Part shown: positions 36,101 through 48,307 of the stretch, in pieces | How the letters are laid out: the number at the start of each line of letters is the position of its first letter | Position numbering within the stretch: the first letter of the stretch is position 1 | Source: Eledone cirrhosa | Taxonomy: Eukaryota > Mollusca > Cephalopoda > Octopoda > Eledonidae | Length of the DNA stretch: 64,000 bases | NCBI GenBank assembly: GCA_964016885.1 | Contig: OZ024748.1 | Span: 37,419,047 to 37,483,046, forward strand | Direction: 5' to 3' | Notes under the pieces: model-generated | What the model was told of the DNA's origin: nothing | The model's input: the letters and a program-made list of their open reading frames with translations, nothing else | Database searches by the model: none | Made by a program: the position numbers and the translations under genes

Positions 36101-38270
36101 TTAACTACCACTAGGTCTAGTATGACAATGTCAGTGTCAGTGTTAACTACCTCTAGATCTAGTATGACAATGTCAGTGTCAGTGTTAACTACCTCTAGAT
36201 CTAGTATGACAATGTTAGTGTCAGTGTTAACTACCACTAGATCTAGTATGACAATGTCAGTGTCAGTGTTAACTACCTCTAGATCTAGTATGACAATGTT
36301 AGTGTCAGTGTTAACTACCTCTAGATCTAGTATGACAATGTTACTGTCAGTGTTAACTACCTCTAGATCTAGTATGACAATGTCAGTGTCAGTGTTAACT
36401 ACCTCTAGATCTAGTAAGACAATGTCAGTGTCAGTGTTAACTACCTCTAGATCTAGTATGACAATATCAGTGTCAGTGTTAACTACCTCTAGATCTAGTA
36501 AGACAATGTCAGTGTCAGTGTTAACTACCTCTAGATCTAGTGTGACAATGTCAGTGTCAGTGTTAACTACCTCTAGATCTAGTATGACAATGTCAGTGTC
36601 AGGGTTAACTACCTCAAGATCTAGTGTGACGATGTTAGTGTCAGTGTTAAATACCTCTAGATCTAGTATGACGATGTCAGTGTCAGTGTTAACTACCACA
36701 AGATCTAGTGTGACAATGTTAGTGTCAGTGTTAACTACCTCTAGATATAGTATGACAATGTCAGTGTCAGTGTTTACTACCTCTAGATCTAGTATGACAA
36801 TGTTAGTGTCAGTGTTAACTACCTCTAGATCTAGTGTGACAATGTTAGTGTCAGTGTTAACTACCTCTAGATATAGTGTGACAATGTTAGTGTCAGTGTT
36901 AACTACCACTAGATCTAGTGTGACAATGTTAGTGTCAGTGTTAACTACCTCTAGATATAGTATGACAATGTCAGTGTCAGTGTTAACTACCTCTAGATCT
37001 AGTATGACAATGTCAGTGTCAGTGTTAACTACCACAAGATCTAGTGTGACAATGTTAGTGTCAGTGTTAACTACCTCTAGATATAGTATGACAATGTCAG
37101 TGTCAGTGTTTACTACCTCTAGATCTAGTATGACAATGTTAGTGTCAGTGTTAACTACCTCTAGATCTAGTGTGACAATGTTAGTGTCAGTGTTAACTAC
37201 CTCTAGATATAGTATGACAATGTTAGTGTCAGTGTTAACTACCTCTAGATCTAGTATGACAATGTTAGTGTCAGTGTTAACTACCTCTAGATCTAGTATG
37301 ACAATGTTAGTGTCAGTGTTAACTACCTCTAGATCTAGTGTGACAATGTTAGTGTCAGTGTTAACTACCTCTAGATATAGTATGACAATGTCAGTGTCAG
37401 TGTTAACTACCTCTAGATCTAGTATGACAATGTCAGTGTCATGGTTAACTACCTCTAGATCTAGTGTGACAATGTTAGTGTCAGTGTTAACTACCACTAG
37501 ATCTAGTATGACAATGTCAGTTTCAGTGTTAACTACCTCTAGATCTAGTATGACAATGTTAGTGTCAGTGTTAACTACCACTAGATCTAGTATGACAATG
37601 TCAGTGTCAGGGTTAACTACCTCAAGATCTAGTGTGACAATGTTAGTGTCAGTGTTAACTACCTCTAGATCTAGTATGACAATGTTAGTGTCAGTGTTAA
37701 CTACCACTAGATCTAGTATGACAATGTCAGTGTCAGGGTTAACTACCTCAAGATCTAGTGTGACAATGTCAGTGTCAGTGTTAACTACCTCTAGATCTAG
37801 TATGACAATGTCAGTGTCAGTGTTAACTACCTCTAGATCTAGTATGACAATGTTAGTGTCAGTGTTAACTACCTCTAGATCTAGTGTGACAATGTTAGTG
37901 TCAGTGTTAACTACCTCAAGATCTAGTGTGACAATGTTAGTGTCAGTGTTAACTACCTCTAGTTATAGTATGACAATGTTAGTGTCAGTGTTAACTACCT
38001 GTAGATCTAGTATGACAATATCAGTGTCAGTGTTAACTACCTCTAGATCTAGTATGACAATGTTAGTGACAGTGTTATCTACCTCTAGATCTAGTATGAC
38101 AATGTCAGTGTCAGTGTTAACTACCTCTAGATCTAGTGGGACGATGTTAGTGTCAGTGTTAACTACCTGTAGATCTAGTATGACAATGTCAGTGTCAGGG
38201 TTAACTAGCTCTAGATCTAGTATGACAATGTTAGTGTCAGTGTTAACTACCACTAGATCTAGTGTGACAA
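33116..38270. repeat. 7.2-kb higher-order block, tandem copy 3 (partial)
   Basis: This copy matches copy 2 at offset 7,206, with AGTTAT units at 33284, 34754 and 37934 and a 36-bp doublet at 35846/35966. It leaves the pattern near 38.27 kb. Copy 2 goes on there into the TTAACTAACTC units and the frame-shifted segment, while this copy continues as a 1,134-bp duplication. Confidence 0.82.
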
Positions 38271-39067
38271 TGTTAGTGTCAGTGTTAACTACCACTAGAT
38301 CTAGTATGACAATGTCAGTGTCAGTGTTAACTACCTCTAGATCTAGTGTGACAATGTTAGTGTCAGTGTTAACTACCACTAGATCTAGTATGACAATGTC
38401 AGTGTCAGTGTTAACTACCTCTAGATCTAGTATGACAATGTTAGTGTCAGTGTTAACTACCTCTAGATATAGTATGACAATGTCAGTGTCAGTGTTAACT
38501 ACCTCTAGATCTAGTATGACAATGTCAGTGTCAGTGTTAACTACCACAAGATCTAGTGTGACAATGTTAGTGTCAGTGTTAACTACCTCTAGATATAGTA
38601 TGACAATGTCAGTGTCAGTGTTTACCAACTCTAGATCTAGTATGACAATGTTAGTGTCAGTTTTAACTACCTCTAGATCTAGTGTGACAATGTTAGTGTC
38701 AGTGTTAACTACCTCTAGATATAGTATGACAATGTCAGTGTCAGTGTTTACTACCTCTAGATCTAGTATGACAATGTTAGTGTCAGTGTTAACTACCTCT
38801 AGATCTAGTGTGACAATGTTAGTGTCAGTGTTAACTACCTCTAGATATAGTATGACAATGTCAGTGTCAGTGTTAACTACCTCTAGATCTAGTATGACAA
38901 TGTCAGTGTCAGTGTTAACTACCTCTAGATCTAGTATGACAATGTTAGTGTCAGTGTTAACTACCTCTAGATCTAGTATGACAATGTTAGTGTCAGTGTT
39001 AACTACCTCTAGATCTAGTGTGACAATGTTAGTGTCAGTGTTAACTACCTCAAGATCTAGTGTGACA
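37934..39067. repeat. 1,134-bp tandem segment between AGTTAT units
   Basis: Twenty-seven monomers lie between AGTTAT units at 37934 and 39068. Most of the segment (up to about 38.93 kb) is repeated immediately downstream from 39068. It then switches to the plain and CTCAAGATC units that precede each AGTTAT marker. The same arrangement recurs at 54332-55465. Confidence 0.8.
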
Positions 39068-41899
39068 ATGTTAGTGTCAGTGTTAACTACCTCTAGTTAT
39101 AGTATGACAATGTTAGTGTCAGTGTTAACTACCTGTAGATCTAGTATGACAATATCAGTGTCAGTGTTAACTACCTCTAGATCTAGTATGACAATGTTAG
39201 TGACAGTGTTATCTACCTCTAGATCTAGTATGACAATGTCAGTGTCAGTGTTAACTACCTCTAGATCTAGTGGGACGATGTTAGTGTCAGTGTTAACTAC
39301 CTGTAGATCTAGTATGACAATGTCAGTGTCAGGGTTAACTAGCTCTAGATCTAGTATGACAATGTTAGTGTCAGTGTTAACTACCACTAGATCTAGTGTG
39401 ACAATGTTAGTGTCAGTGTTAACTACCACTAGATCTAGTATGACAATGTCAGTGTCAGTGTTAACTACCTCTAGATCTAGTGTGACAATGTTAGTGTCAG
39501 TGTTAACTACCACTAGATGTAGTATGACAATGTCAGTGTCAGTGTTAACTACCTCTAGATCTAGTATGACAATGTTAGTGTCAGTGTTAACTACCTCTAG
39601 ATATAGTATGACAATGTCAGTGTCAGTGTTAACTACCTCTAGATCTAGTATGACAATGTCAGTGTCAGTGTTAACTACCACAAGATCTAGTGTGACAATG
39701 TTAGTGTCAGTGTTAACTACCTCTAGATATAGTATGACAATGTCAGTGTCAGTGTTTACCAACTCTAGATCTAGTATGACAATGTTAGTGTCAGTTTTAA
39801 CTACCTCTAGATCTAGTGTGACAATGTTAGTGTCAGTGTTAACTACCTCTAGATATAGTATGACAATGTCAGTGTCAGTGTTTACTACCTCTAGATCTAG
39901 TATGACAATGTTAGTGTCAGTGTTAACTACCTCTAGATCTAGTGTGACAATGTTAGTGTCAGTGTTAACTACCTCTAGATATAGTATGACAATGTCAGTG
40001 TCAGTGTTAACTACCTCTAGATCTAGTATGACAATGTCAGTGTCAGTGTTAACTACCTCTAGATCTAGTATGACAATGTCAGTGTCAGTGTTAACTACCA
40101 CTAGATCTAGTATGACAATGTCAGTGTCAGTGTTAACTACCACTATATCTAGTATGACAATGTCAGAGTTAACTACCTCTAGATCTAGTATGACAATGTC
40201 AGTGTCAGTGTTAACTACCTCTATATCTAGTATGACAATGTCAGTGTCAGTGTTAACTACCACTAGATCTAGTATGACAATGTCAGAGTTAACTACCTCT
40301 AGATCTAATATGACAATGTCAGTGTCAGTGTTAACTACCTCTAGATCTAGTGTGACAATGTTAGTGTCAGTGTTAACTACCTCTAGATCTAGTATGACAA
40401 TGTTAGTGTCAGTGTTAACTACCACTAGGTCTAGTATGACAATGTCAGTGTCAGTGTTAACTACCTCTAGATCTAGTATGACAATGTCAGTGTCAGTGTT
40501 AACTACCTCTAGATCTAGTATGACAATGTTAGTGTCAGTGTTAACTACCACTAGATCTAGTATGACAATGTCAGTGTCAGTGTTAACTACCTCTAGATCT
40601 AGTATGACAATGTTAGTGTCAGTGTTAACTACCTCTAGATCTAGTATGACAATGTTACTGTCAGTGTTAACTACCTCTAGATCTAGTGTGACAATGTTAG
40701 TGTCAGTGTTAACTACCTCTAGATCTAGTATGACAATGTCAGTGTCATTGTTAACTACCTCTAGATCTAGTATGACAATGTCAGTGTCAGTGTTAACTAC
40801 CTCTAGATCTAGTAAGACAATGTCAGTGTCAGTGTTAACTACCTCTAGATCTAGTATGACAATATCAGTGTCAGTGTTAACTACCTCTAGATCTAGTAAG
40901 ACAATGTCAGTGTCAGTGTTAACTACCTCTAGATCTAGTGTGACGATGTTAGTGTCAGTGTTAAATACCTCTAGATCTAGTATGACGATGTCAGTGTCAG
41001 TGCTAACTACCACAAGATCTAGTGTGACAATGTTAGTGTCAGTGTTAACTACCTCTAGATATAGTATGACAATGTCAGTGTCAGTGTTTACTACCTCTAG
41101 ATCTAGTATGACAATGTTAGTGTCAGTGTTAACTACCTCTAGATCTAGTATGACAATGTTAGTGTCAGTGTTAACTACCTCTAGATATAGTATGACAATG
41201 TCAGTGTCAGTGTTTACTACCTCTAGATCTAGTATGACAATGTCAGTGTCAGTGTTAACTACCACTAGATCTAGTATGACAATGTCAGAGTTAACTACCT
41301 CTAGATGTAATATGACAATGTCAGTGTCAGTGTTAACTACCTCTAGATCTAGTATGACAATGTCAGTGTCAGTGTTAACTACCTCTAGATCTAGTGTGAC
41401 AATGTCAGTGTCAGTGTTAACTACCTCTAGATCTAGTATGACAATGTCAGTGTCAGTGTTAACTACCTCTAGATCTAGTGTGACAATGTCAGTGTCAGTG
41501 TTAACTACCACTAGATCTAGTGTGACAATGTTAGTGTTAGTGTTAACTACCTCTAGATATAGTATGACAATGTCAGTGTCAGTGTTAACTACCTCTAGAT
41601 CTAGTATGACAATGTCAGTGTCAGTGTTAACTACCACAAGATCTAGTGTGACAATGTTAGTGTCAGTGTTAACTACCTCTAGATATAGTATGACAATGTC
41701 AGTGTCAGTGTTAACTACCTCTAGATCTAGTATGACAATGTTAGTGTCAGTGTTAACTACCTCTAGATATAGTATGACAATGTTAGTGTCAGTGTTAACT
41801 ACCTCTAGATCTACTATGACAATGTCAGTGTCAGTGTTAACTACCACTAGATCTAGTATGACAATGTCAGAGTTAACTACCTCTAGATGTAATATGACA

Positions 41900-44800
41900 A
41901 TGTCAGTGTCAGTGTTAACTACCTCTAGATCTAGTATGACAATGTTAGTGTCAGTGTTAACTACCTCTAGATCTAGTGTGACAATGTCAGTGTCAGTGTT
42001 AACTACCTCTAGATCTAGTATGAAAATGTCAGTGTCAGTGTTAACTACCTCTAGATCTAGTGTGACAATGTCAGTGTCAGTGTTAACTACCTCTAGATCT
42101 AGTATGACAATGTTAGTGTCAGTGTTAACTATCTCTAGATCTAGTGTGACAATGTTAGTGTCAGTGTTAACTACCTCTAGATATAGTATGACAATGTCAG
42201 TGTCAGTGTTAACTACCTCTAGATCTAGTGTGACAATGTCAGTGTCAGTGTTAACTACCTCTAGATCTAGTATGACAATGTTAGTGTCAGTGTTAACTAT
42301 CTCTAGATCTAGTGTGACAATGTTAGTGTCAGTGTTAACTACCTCTAGATATAGTATGACAATGTTAGTGTCAGTGTTAACTACCTCTAGATCTAGTATG
42401 ACAATGTCAGTGTCAGTGTTAACTACCACAAGATCTAGTGTGACAATGTCAGTGTCAGTGTTAACTACCTCTAGATATAGTATGACAATGTCAGTGTCAG
42501 TGTTTACTACCTCTAGATCTAGTATGACAATGTTAGTGTCAGTGTTAACTACCTCTAGATCTAGTGTGACAATGTTAGTGTCAGTGTTAACTACCTCTAG
42601 ATATAGTATGACAATGTTAGTGTCAGTGTTAACTACCTCTAGATCTAGTATGACAATGTTAGTGTCAGTGTTAACTACCTCTAGATCTAGTATGACAATG
42701 TTAGTGTCAGTGTTAACTACCTCTAGATCTAGTGTGACAATGTTAGTGTCAGTGTTAACTACCTCTAGATATAGTATGACAATGTCAGTGTCAGTGTTAA
42801 CTACCTCTAGATCTAGTATGACAATGTCAGTGTCATGGTTAACTACCTCTAGATCTAGTGTGACAATGTTAGTGTCAGTGTTAACTACCACTAGATCTAG
42901 TATGACAATGTCAGTGTCAGTGTTAACTCCCTCTAGATCTAGTATGACAATGTTAGTGTCAGTGTTAACTACCACTAGATCTAGTATGACAATGTCAGTG
43001 TCAGGGTTAACTACCTCAAGATCTAGTGTGACAATGTTAGTGTCAGTGTTAACTACCTCTAGATATAGTATGACAATGTCAGTGTCAGTGTTAACTACCT
43101 CTAGATCTAGTATGACAATGTCAGTGTCATGGTTAACTACCTCTAGATCTAGTGTGACAACGTTAGTGTCAGTGTTAACTACCACTAGATCTAGTATGAC
43201 AATGTCAGTGTCAGTGTTAACTACCTCTAGATCTAGTATGACAATGTTAGTGTCAGTGTTAACTACCTCTAGATCTAGTATGACAATGTTAGTGTCAGTG
43301 TTAACTACCTCTAGATCTAGTGTGACAATGTTAGTGTCAGTGTTAACTACCTCTAGATATAGTATGACAATGTCAGTGTCAGTGTTAACTACCTCTAGAT
43401 CTAGTATGACAATGTTAGTGTCAGTGTTAACTACCTCTAGATCTAGTGTGACAATGTTAGTGTCAGTGTTAACTACCTCAAGATCTAGTGTGACAATGTT
43501 AGTGTCAGTGTTAACTACCTCTAGTTATAGTATGACAATGTTAGTGTCAGTGTTAACTACCTGTAGATCTAGTATGACAATATCAGTGTCAGTGTTAACT
43601 ACCTCTAGATCTAGTATGACAATGTTAGTGTCAGTGTTATCTACCTCTAGATCTAGTATGACAATGTCAGTGTCAGTGTTAACTACCTCTAGATCTAGTG
43701 AGACGATGTTAGTGTCAGTGTTAACTACCTGTAGATCTAGTATGACAATGTCAGTGTCAGGGTTAACTAGCTCTAGATCTAGTATGACAATGTTAGTGTC
43801 AGGGTTAACTACCACTAGATCTAGTTTGACAATGTTAGTGTCAGTGTTAACTACCTCTAGATCTAGTGTGACAATGTTAGTGTCAGTGTTAACTACCACT
43901 AGATCTAGTGTGACAATGTTAGTGTCAGTGTTAACTACCTCTAGATATAGTATGACAATGTCAGTGTCAGTGTTAACTACCTCTAGATCTAGTATGACAA
44001 TGTCAGTGTCAGTGTTAACTACCACAAGATCTAGTGTGACAATGTTAGTGTCAGTGTTAACTACCTCTAGATATAGTATGACAATGTCAGTGTCAGTGTT
44101 TACTACCTCTAGATCTAGTATGACAATGTTAGTGTCAGTGTTAACTACCACTAGATCTAGTATGACAATGTCAGTGTCAGTGTTAACTACCACTAGATCT
44201 AGTGTGACAATGTTAGTGTCAGTGTTAACTACCTCTAGTTATAGTATGACAATGTTAGTGTCAGTGTTAACTACCTGTAGATCTAGTATGACAATATCAG
44301 TGTCAGTGTTAACTACCTCTAGATCTAGTATGACGATGTCAGTGTCAGTGTTAACTACCACAAGATCTAGTGTGACAATGTTAGTGTCAGTGTTAACTAC
44401 CTCTAGATATAGTATGACAATGTCAGTGTCAGTGTTAACTACCACTAGATCTAGTATGACAATGTCAGAGTTAACTACCTCTAGATGTAATATGACAATG
44501 TCAGTGTCAGTGTTAAATACCTCTAGATCTAGTATGACGATGTCAGTGTCAGTGTTAACTACCACAAGATCTAGTGTGACAATGTTAGTGTCAGTGTTAA
44601 CTACCTCTAGATATAGTATGACAATGTCAGTGTCAGTGTTTACTACCTCTAGATCTAGTATGACAATGTTAGTGTCAGTGTTAACTACCTCTAGATCTAG
44701 TGTGACAATGTTAGTGTCAGTGTTAACTACCTCTAGATATAGTATGACAATGTCAGTGTCAGTGTTAACTACCTCTAGATCTAGTATGACAATGTCAGTG

Positions 44801-47671
44801 TCAGTGTTAACTACCTCTACATCTAGTATGACAATGTCAGTGTCAGTGTTAACTACCACTAGATCTAGTATGACAATGTCAGTGTCAGTGTTAACTACCA
44901 CAAGATCTAGTGTGACAATGTTAGTGTCAGTGTTAACTACCTCTAGATCTAGTATGACAATGTCAGTGTCAGTGTTAACTACCACTAGATCTAGTATGAC
45001 AATGTCAGAGTTAACTACCTCTAGATCTAGTATGACAATGTCAGTGTCAGTGTTAACAACCTCTAGATCTACTATGACAATGTCAGTGTCAGTGTTAACT
45101 ACCACTAGATCTAGTATGACAATGTCAGAGTTAACTACCTCTAGATGTAATATGACAATGTCAGTGTCAGTGTTAACTACCTCTAGATCTAGTATGACAA
45201 TGTCAGTGTCAGTGTTAACTACCTCTAGATCTAGTGTGACAATGTCAGTGTCAGTGTTAACTACCTCTAGATCTAGTATGACAATGTCAGTGTCAGTGTT
45301 AACTACCTCTAGATCTAGTGTGACAATGTCAGTGTCAGTGTTAACTACCTCTAGATCTAGTATGACAATGTTAGTGTCAGTGTTAACTATCTCTAGATCT
45401 AGTGTGACAATGTTAGTGTCAGTGTTAACTACCTCTAGATCTAGTGTGACAATGTTAGTGTCAGTGTTAACTACCTCTAGATATAGTATGACAATGTCAG
45501 TGTCAGTGTTAACTACCTCTAGATCTAGTATGACAATGTCAGTGTCAGTGTTAACTACCACAAGATCTAGTGTGACAATGTTAGTGTCAGTGTTAACTAC
45601 CTCTAGATATAGTATGACAATGTCAGTGTCAGTGTTTACTACCGCTAGATCTAGTATGACAATGTTAGTGTCAGTGTTAACTACCTCTAGATCTAGTGTG
45701 ACAATGTTAGTGTCAGTGTTAACTACCTCTAGATATAGTATGACAATGTTAGTGTCAGTGTTAACTACCTCTAGATCTAGTATGACAATGTTAGTGTCAG
45801 TGTTAACTACCTCTAGATCTAGTATGACAATGTTAGTGTCAGTGTTAACTACCTCTAGATCTAGTATGACAATGTTAGTGTCAGTGTTAACTACCTCTAG
45901 ATATAGTATGACAATGTCAGTGTCAGTGTTAACTACCTCTAGATCTAGTATGACAATGTCAGTGTCATGGTTAACTACCTCTAGATCTAGTGTGACAATG
46001 TTAGTGTCAGTGTTAACTACAACTAGATCTTGTATGACAATGTCAGTGTCAGTGTTAACTCCCTCTAGATCTAGTATGACAATGTTAGTGTCAGTGTTAA
46101 CTACCACTAGATCTAGTATGACAATGTCAGTGTCAGGGTTAACTACCTCAAGATCTAGTGTGACAATGTCAGTGTCAGTGTTAACTACCTCTAGATCTAG
46201 TATGACAATGTCAGTGTCAGTGTTACCTACCTCTAGATCTAGTAAGACAATGTCAGTGTCAGTGTTAACTACCTCTAGATCTAGTGTGACAATGTCAGTG
46301 TCAGTGTTAACTACCTCTGGATCTAGTATGACAATGTCAGTGTCAGGGTTAACTACCTCAAGATCTAGTGTGACGATGTTAGTGTCAGTGTTAAATACCT
46401 CTAGATCTAGTATGACGATGTCAGTGTCAGTGTTAACTACCACAAGATCTAGTGTGACAATGTTAGTGTCAGTGTTAACTACCTCTAGATATAGTATGAC
46501 AATGTCAGTGTCAGTGTTTACTACCTCTAGATCTAGTATGACAATGTTAGTGTCAGTGTTAACTACCTCTAGATCTAGTGTGACAATGTTAGTGTCAGTG
46601 TTAACTACCTCTAGATATAGTATGACAATGTCAGTGTCAGTGTTAACTACCTCTAGATCTAGTATGACAATGTCAGTGTCAGTGTTAACTACCTCTACAT
46701 CTAGTATGACAATGTCAGTGTCAGTGTTAACTACCTCTAGATCTAGTATGACAATGTCAGTGTCAGTGTTAACTACCACTAGATCTATTATGACAATGTC
46801 AGAGTTAACTACCTCTAGATCTAGTATAACAATGTTAGTGTCAGTGTTAACGACCTCTAGATCTAGTATGACAATGTTAGTGTCAGTGTTAACTACCTCT
46901 AGATCTAGTGTGACAATGTTAGTGTCAGTGTTAACTACCTCTAGATATAGTATGACAATGTCAGTGTCAGTGTTAACTACCTCTAGTTCTAGTATGACAA
47001 TGTCAGTGTCATGGTTACCTACCTCTAGATCTAGTGTGACAATGTTAGTGTCAGTGTTAACTACCACTAGATCTAGTATGACAATGTCAGTGTCAGTGTT
47101 AACTCCCTCTAGATCTAGTATGACAATGTTAGTGTCAGTGTTAACTACCACTAGATCTAGTATGACAATGTCAGTGTCAGGGTTAACTACCTCAAGATCT
47201 AGTGTGACAATGTTAGTGTCAGTGTTAACTACCTCTAGATCTAGTATGACAATGTTAGTGTCAGTGTTAACTACCACTAGATCTAGTATGACAATGTCAG
47301 TGTCAGGGTTAACTACCTCAAGATCTAGTGTGACAATGTCAGTGTCAGTGTTAACTACCTCTAGATCTAGTATGACAATGTCAGTGTCAGTGTTAGCTAC
47401 CTCTAGATCTAGTATGACAATGTTAGTGTCAGTGTTAACTACCTCTAGATCTAGTATGACAATGTTAGTGTCAGTGTTAACTAACTCTAGATCTAGTGTG
47501 ACAATGTTAGTGTCAGTGTTAACTACCTCAAGATCTAGTGTGACAATGTTAGTGTCAGTGTTAACTACCTCTAGTTATAGTATGACAATGTTAGTGTCAG
47601 TGCTAACTACCTGTAGATCTAGTATGACAATATCAGTGTCAGTGTTAACTACCTCTAGATCTAGTATGACA
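41900..47671. repeat. Displaced copy of the 9.25-15.0 kb segment
   Basis: Here the array leaves the 7-8 kb block pattern and follows the order of 9254-14983. The left joint is precise to a unit. The 36-bp unit at 41864 corresponds to the one at 8798, but the next unit corresponds to 9254, so ten units (420 bp, 8834-9253) are missing. One extra monomer lies near 45.8 kb. On the right the copy passes at about 47.67 kb into sequence like that at 23.14 kb. Private changes include GTGTTAGTG near 41534 and ATGAAAATG near 42023. Confidence 0.82.
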
Positions 47672-47774
47672 ATGTTAGTGTCAGTGTTATCTACCTCTAG
47701 ATCTAGTATGACAATGTCAGTGTCAGTGTTAACTACCTCTAAATCTAGTGTGACAATGTCAGTGTCAGTGTTAA

Positions 47775-48307
47775 TACCTGTAGATCTAGTATGACAATGT
47801 CAGTGTCAGGGTTAACTAGCTCTAGATCTAGTATGACAATGTTAGTGTCAGTGTTAACTACCACTAGATCTAGTGAGACGATGTTAGTGTCAGTGTTAAC
47901 TACCTGTAGATCTAGTATGACAATGTCAGTGTCAGGGTTAACTAGCTCTAGATCTAGTATGACAATGTTAGTGTCAGTGTTAACTACCTCTAGATCTAGT
48001 ATGACAATGTCAGTGTCAGTGTTAACAACCTCTAGATCTACTATGACAATGTCAGTGTCAGTGTTAACTACCACTAGATCTAGTATGACAATGTCAGAGT
48101 TAACTACCTCTAGATGTAATATGACAATGTCAGTGTCAGTGTTAACTACCTCTAGATCTAGTATGACAATGTCAGTGTCAGTGTTAACTACCTCTAGATC
48201 TAGTGTGACAATGTCAGTGTCAGTGTTAACTACCTCTAGATCTAGTATGACAATGTCAGTGTCAGTGTTAACTACCTCTAGATCTAGTGTGACAATGTCA
48301 GTGTCAG
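47775..48307. other. Segment between compensating 1-bp indels, copy 3
   Basis: The same missing C (after 47774) and extra G (47307+1,000, i.e. 48307-48308), 16,314 bp from copy 2. A private AGATCT-to-AAATCT change lies just upstream near 47742. Confidence 0.92.

Larger units (their letters stand above)
31148..40930. repeat. 16.3-kb-offset segmental duplication, left copy
   Basis: From the TTAACTAACTC unit at 31148 the variant order matches 47462 onward. The offset is 16,314, rising to 16,398 after about 36.35 kb, where this copy has two units fewer than the right copy. Shared landmarks include both indels, CTCTCGATC at 33143 (49457), AGTTAT units at 33284, 34754, 37934 and 39068 (49598, 51068, 54332, 55466), and the 36-bp doublets. 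The match ends near 40.93 kb, next to a two-unit difference. Confidence 0.82.
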
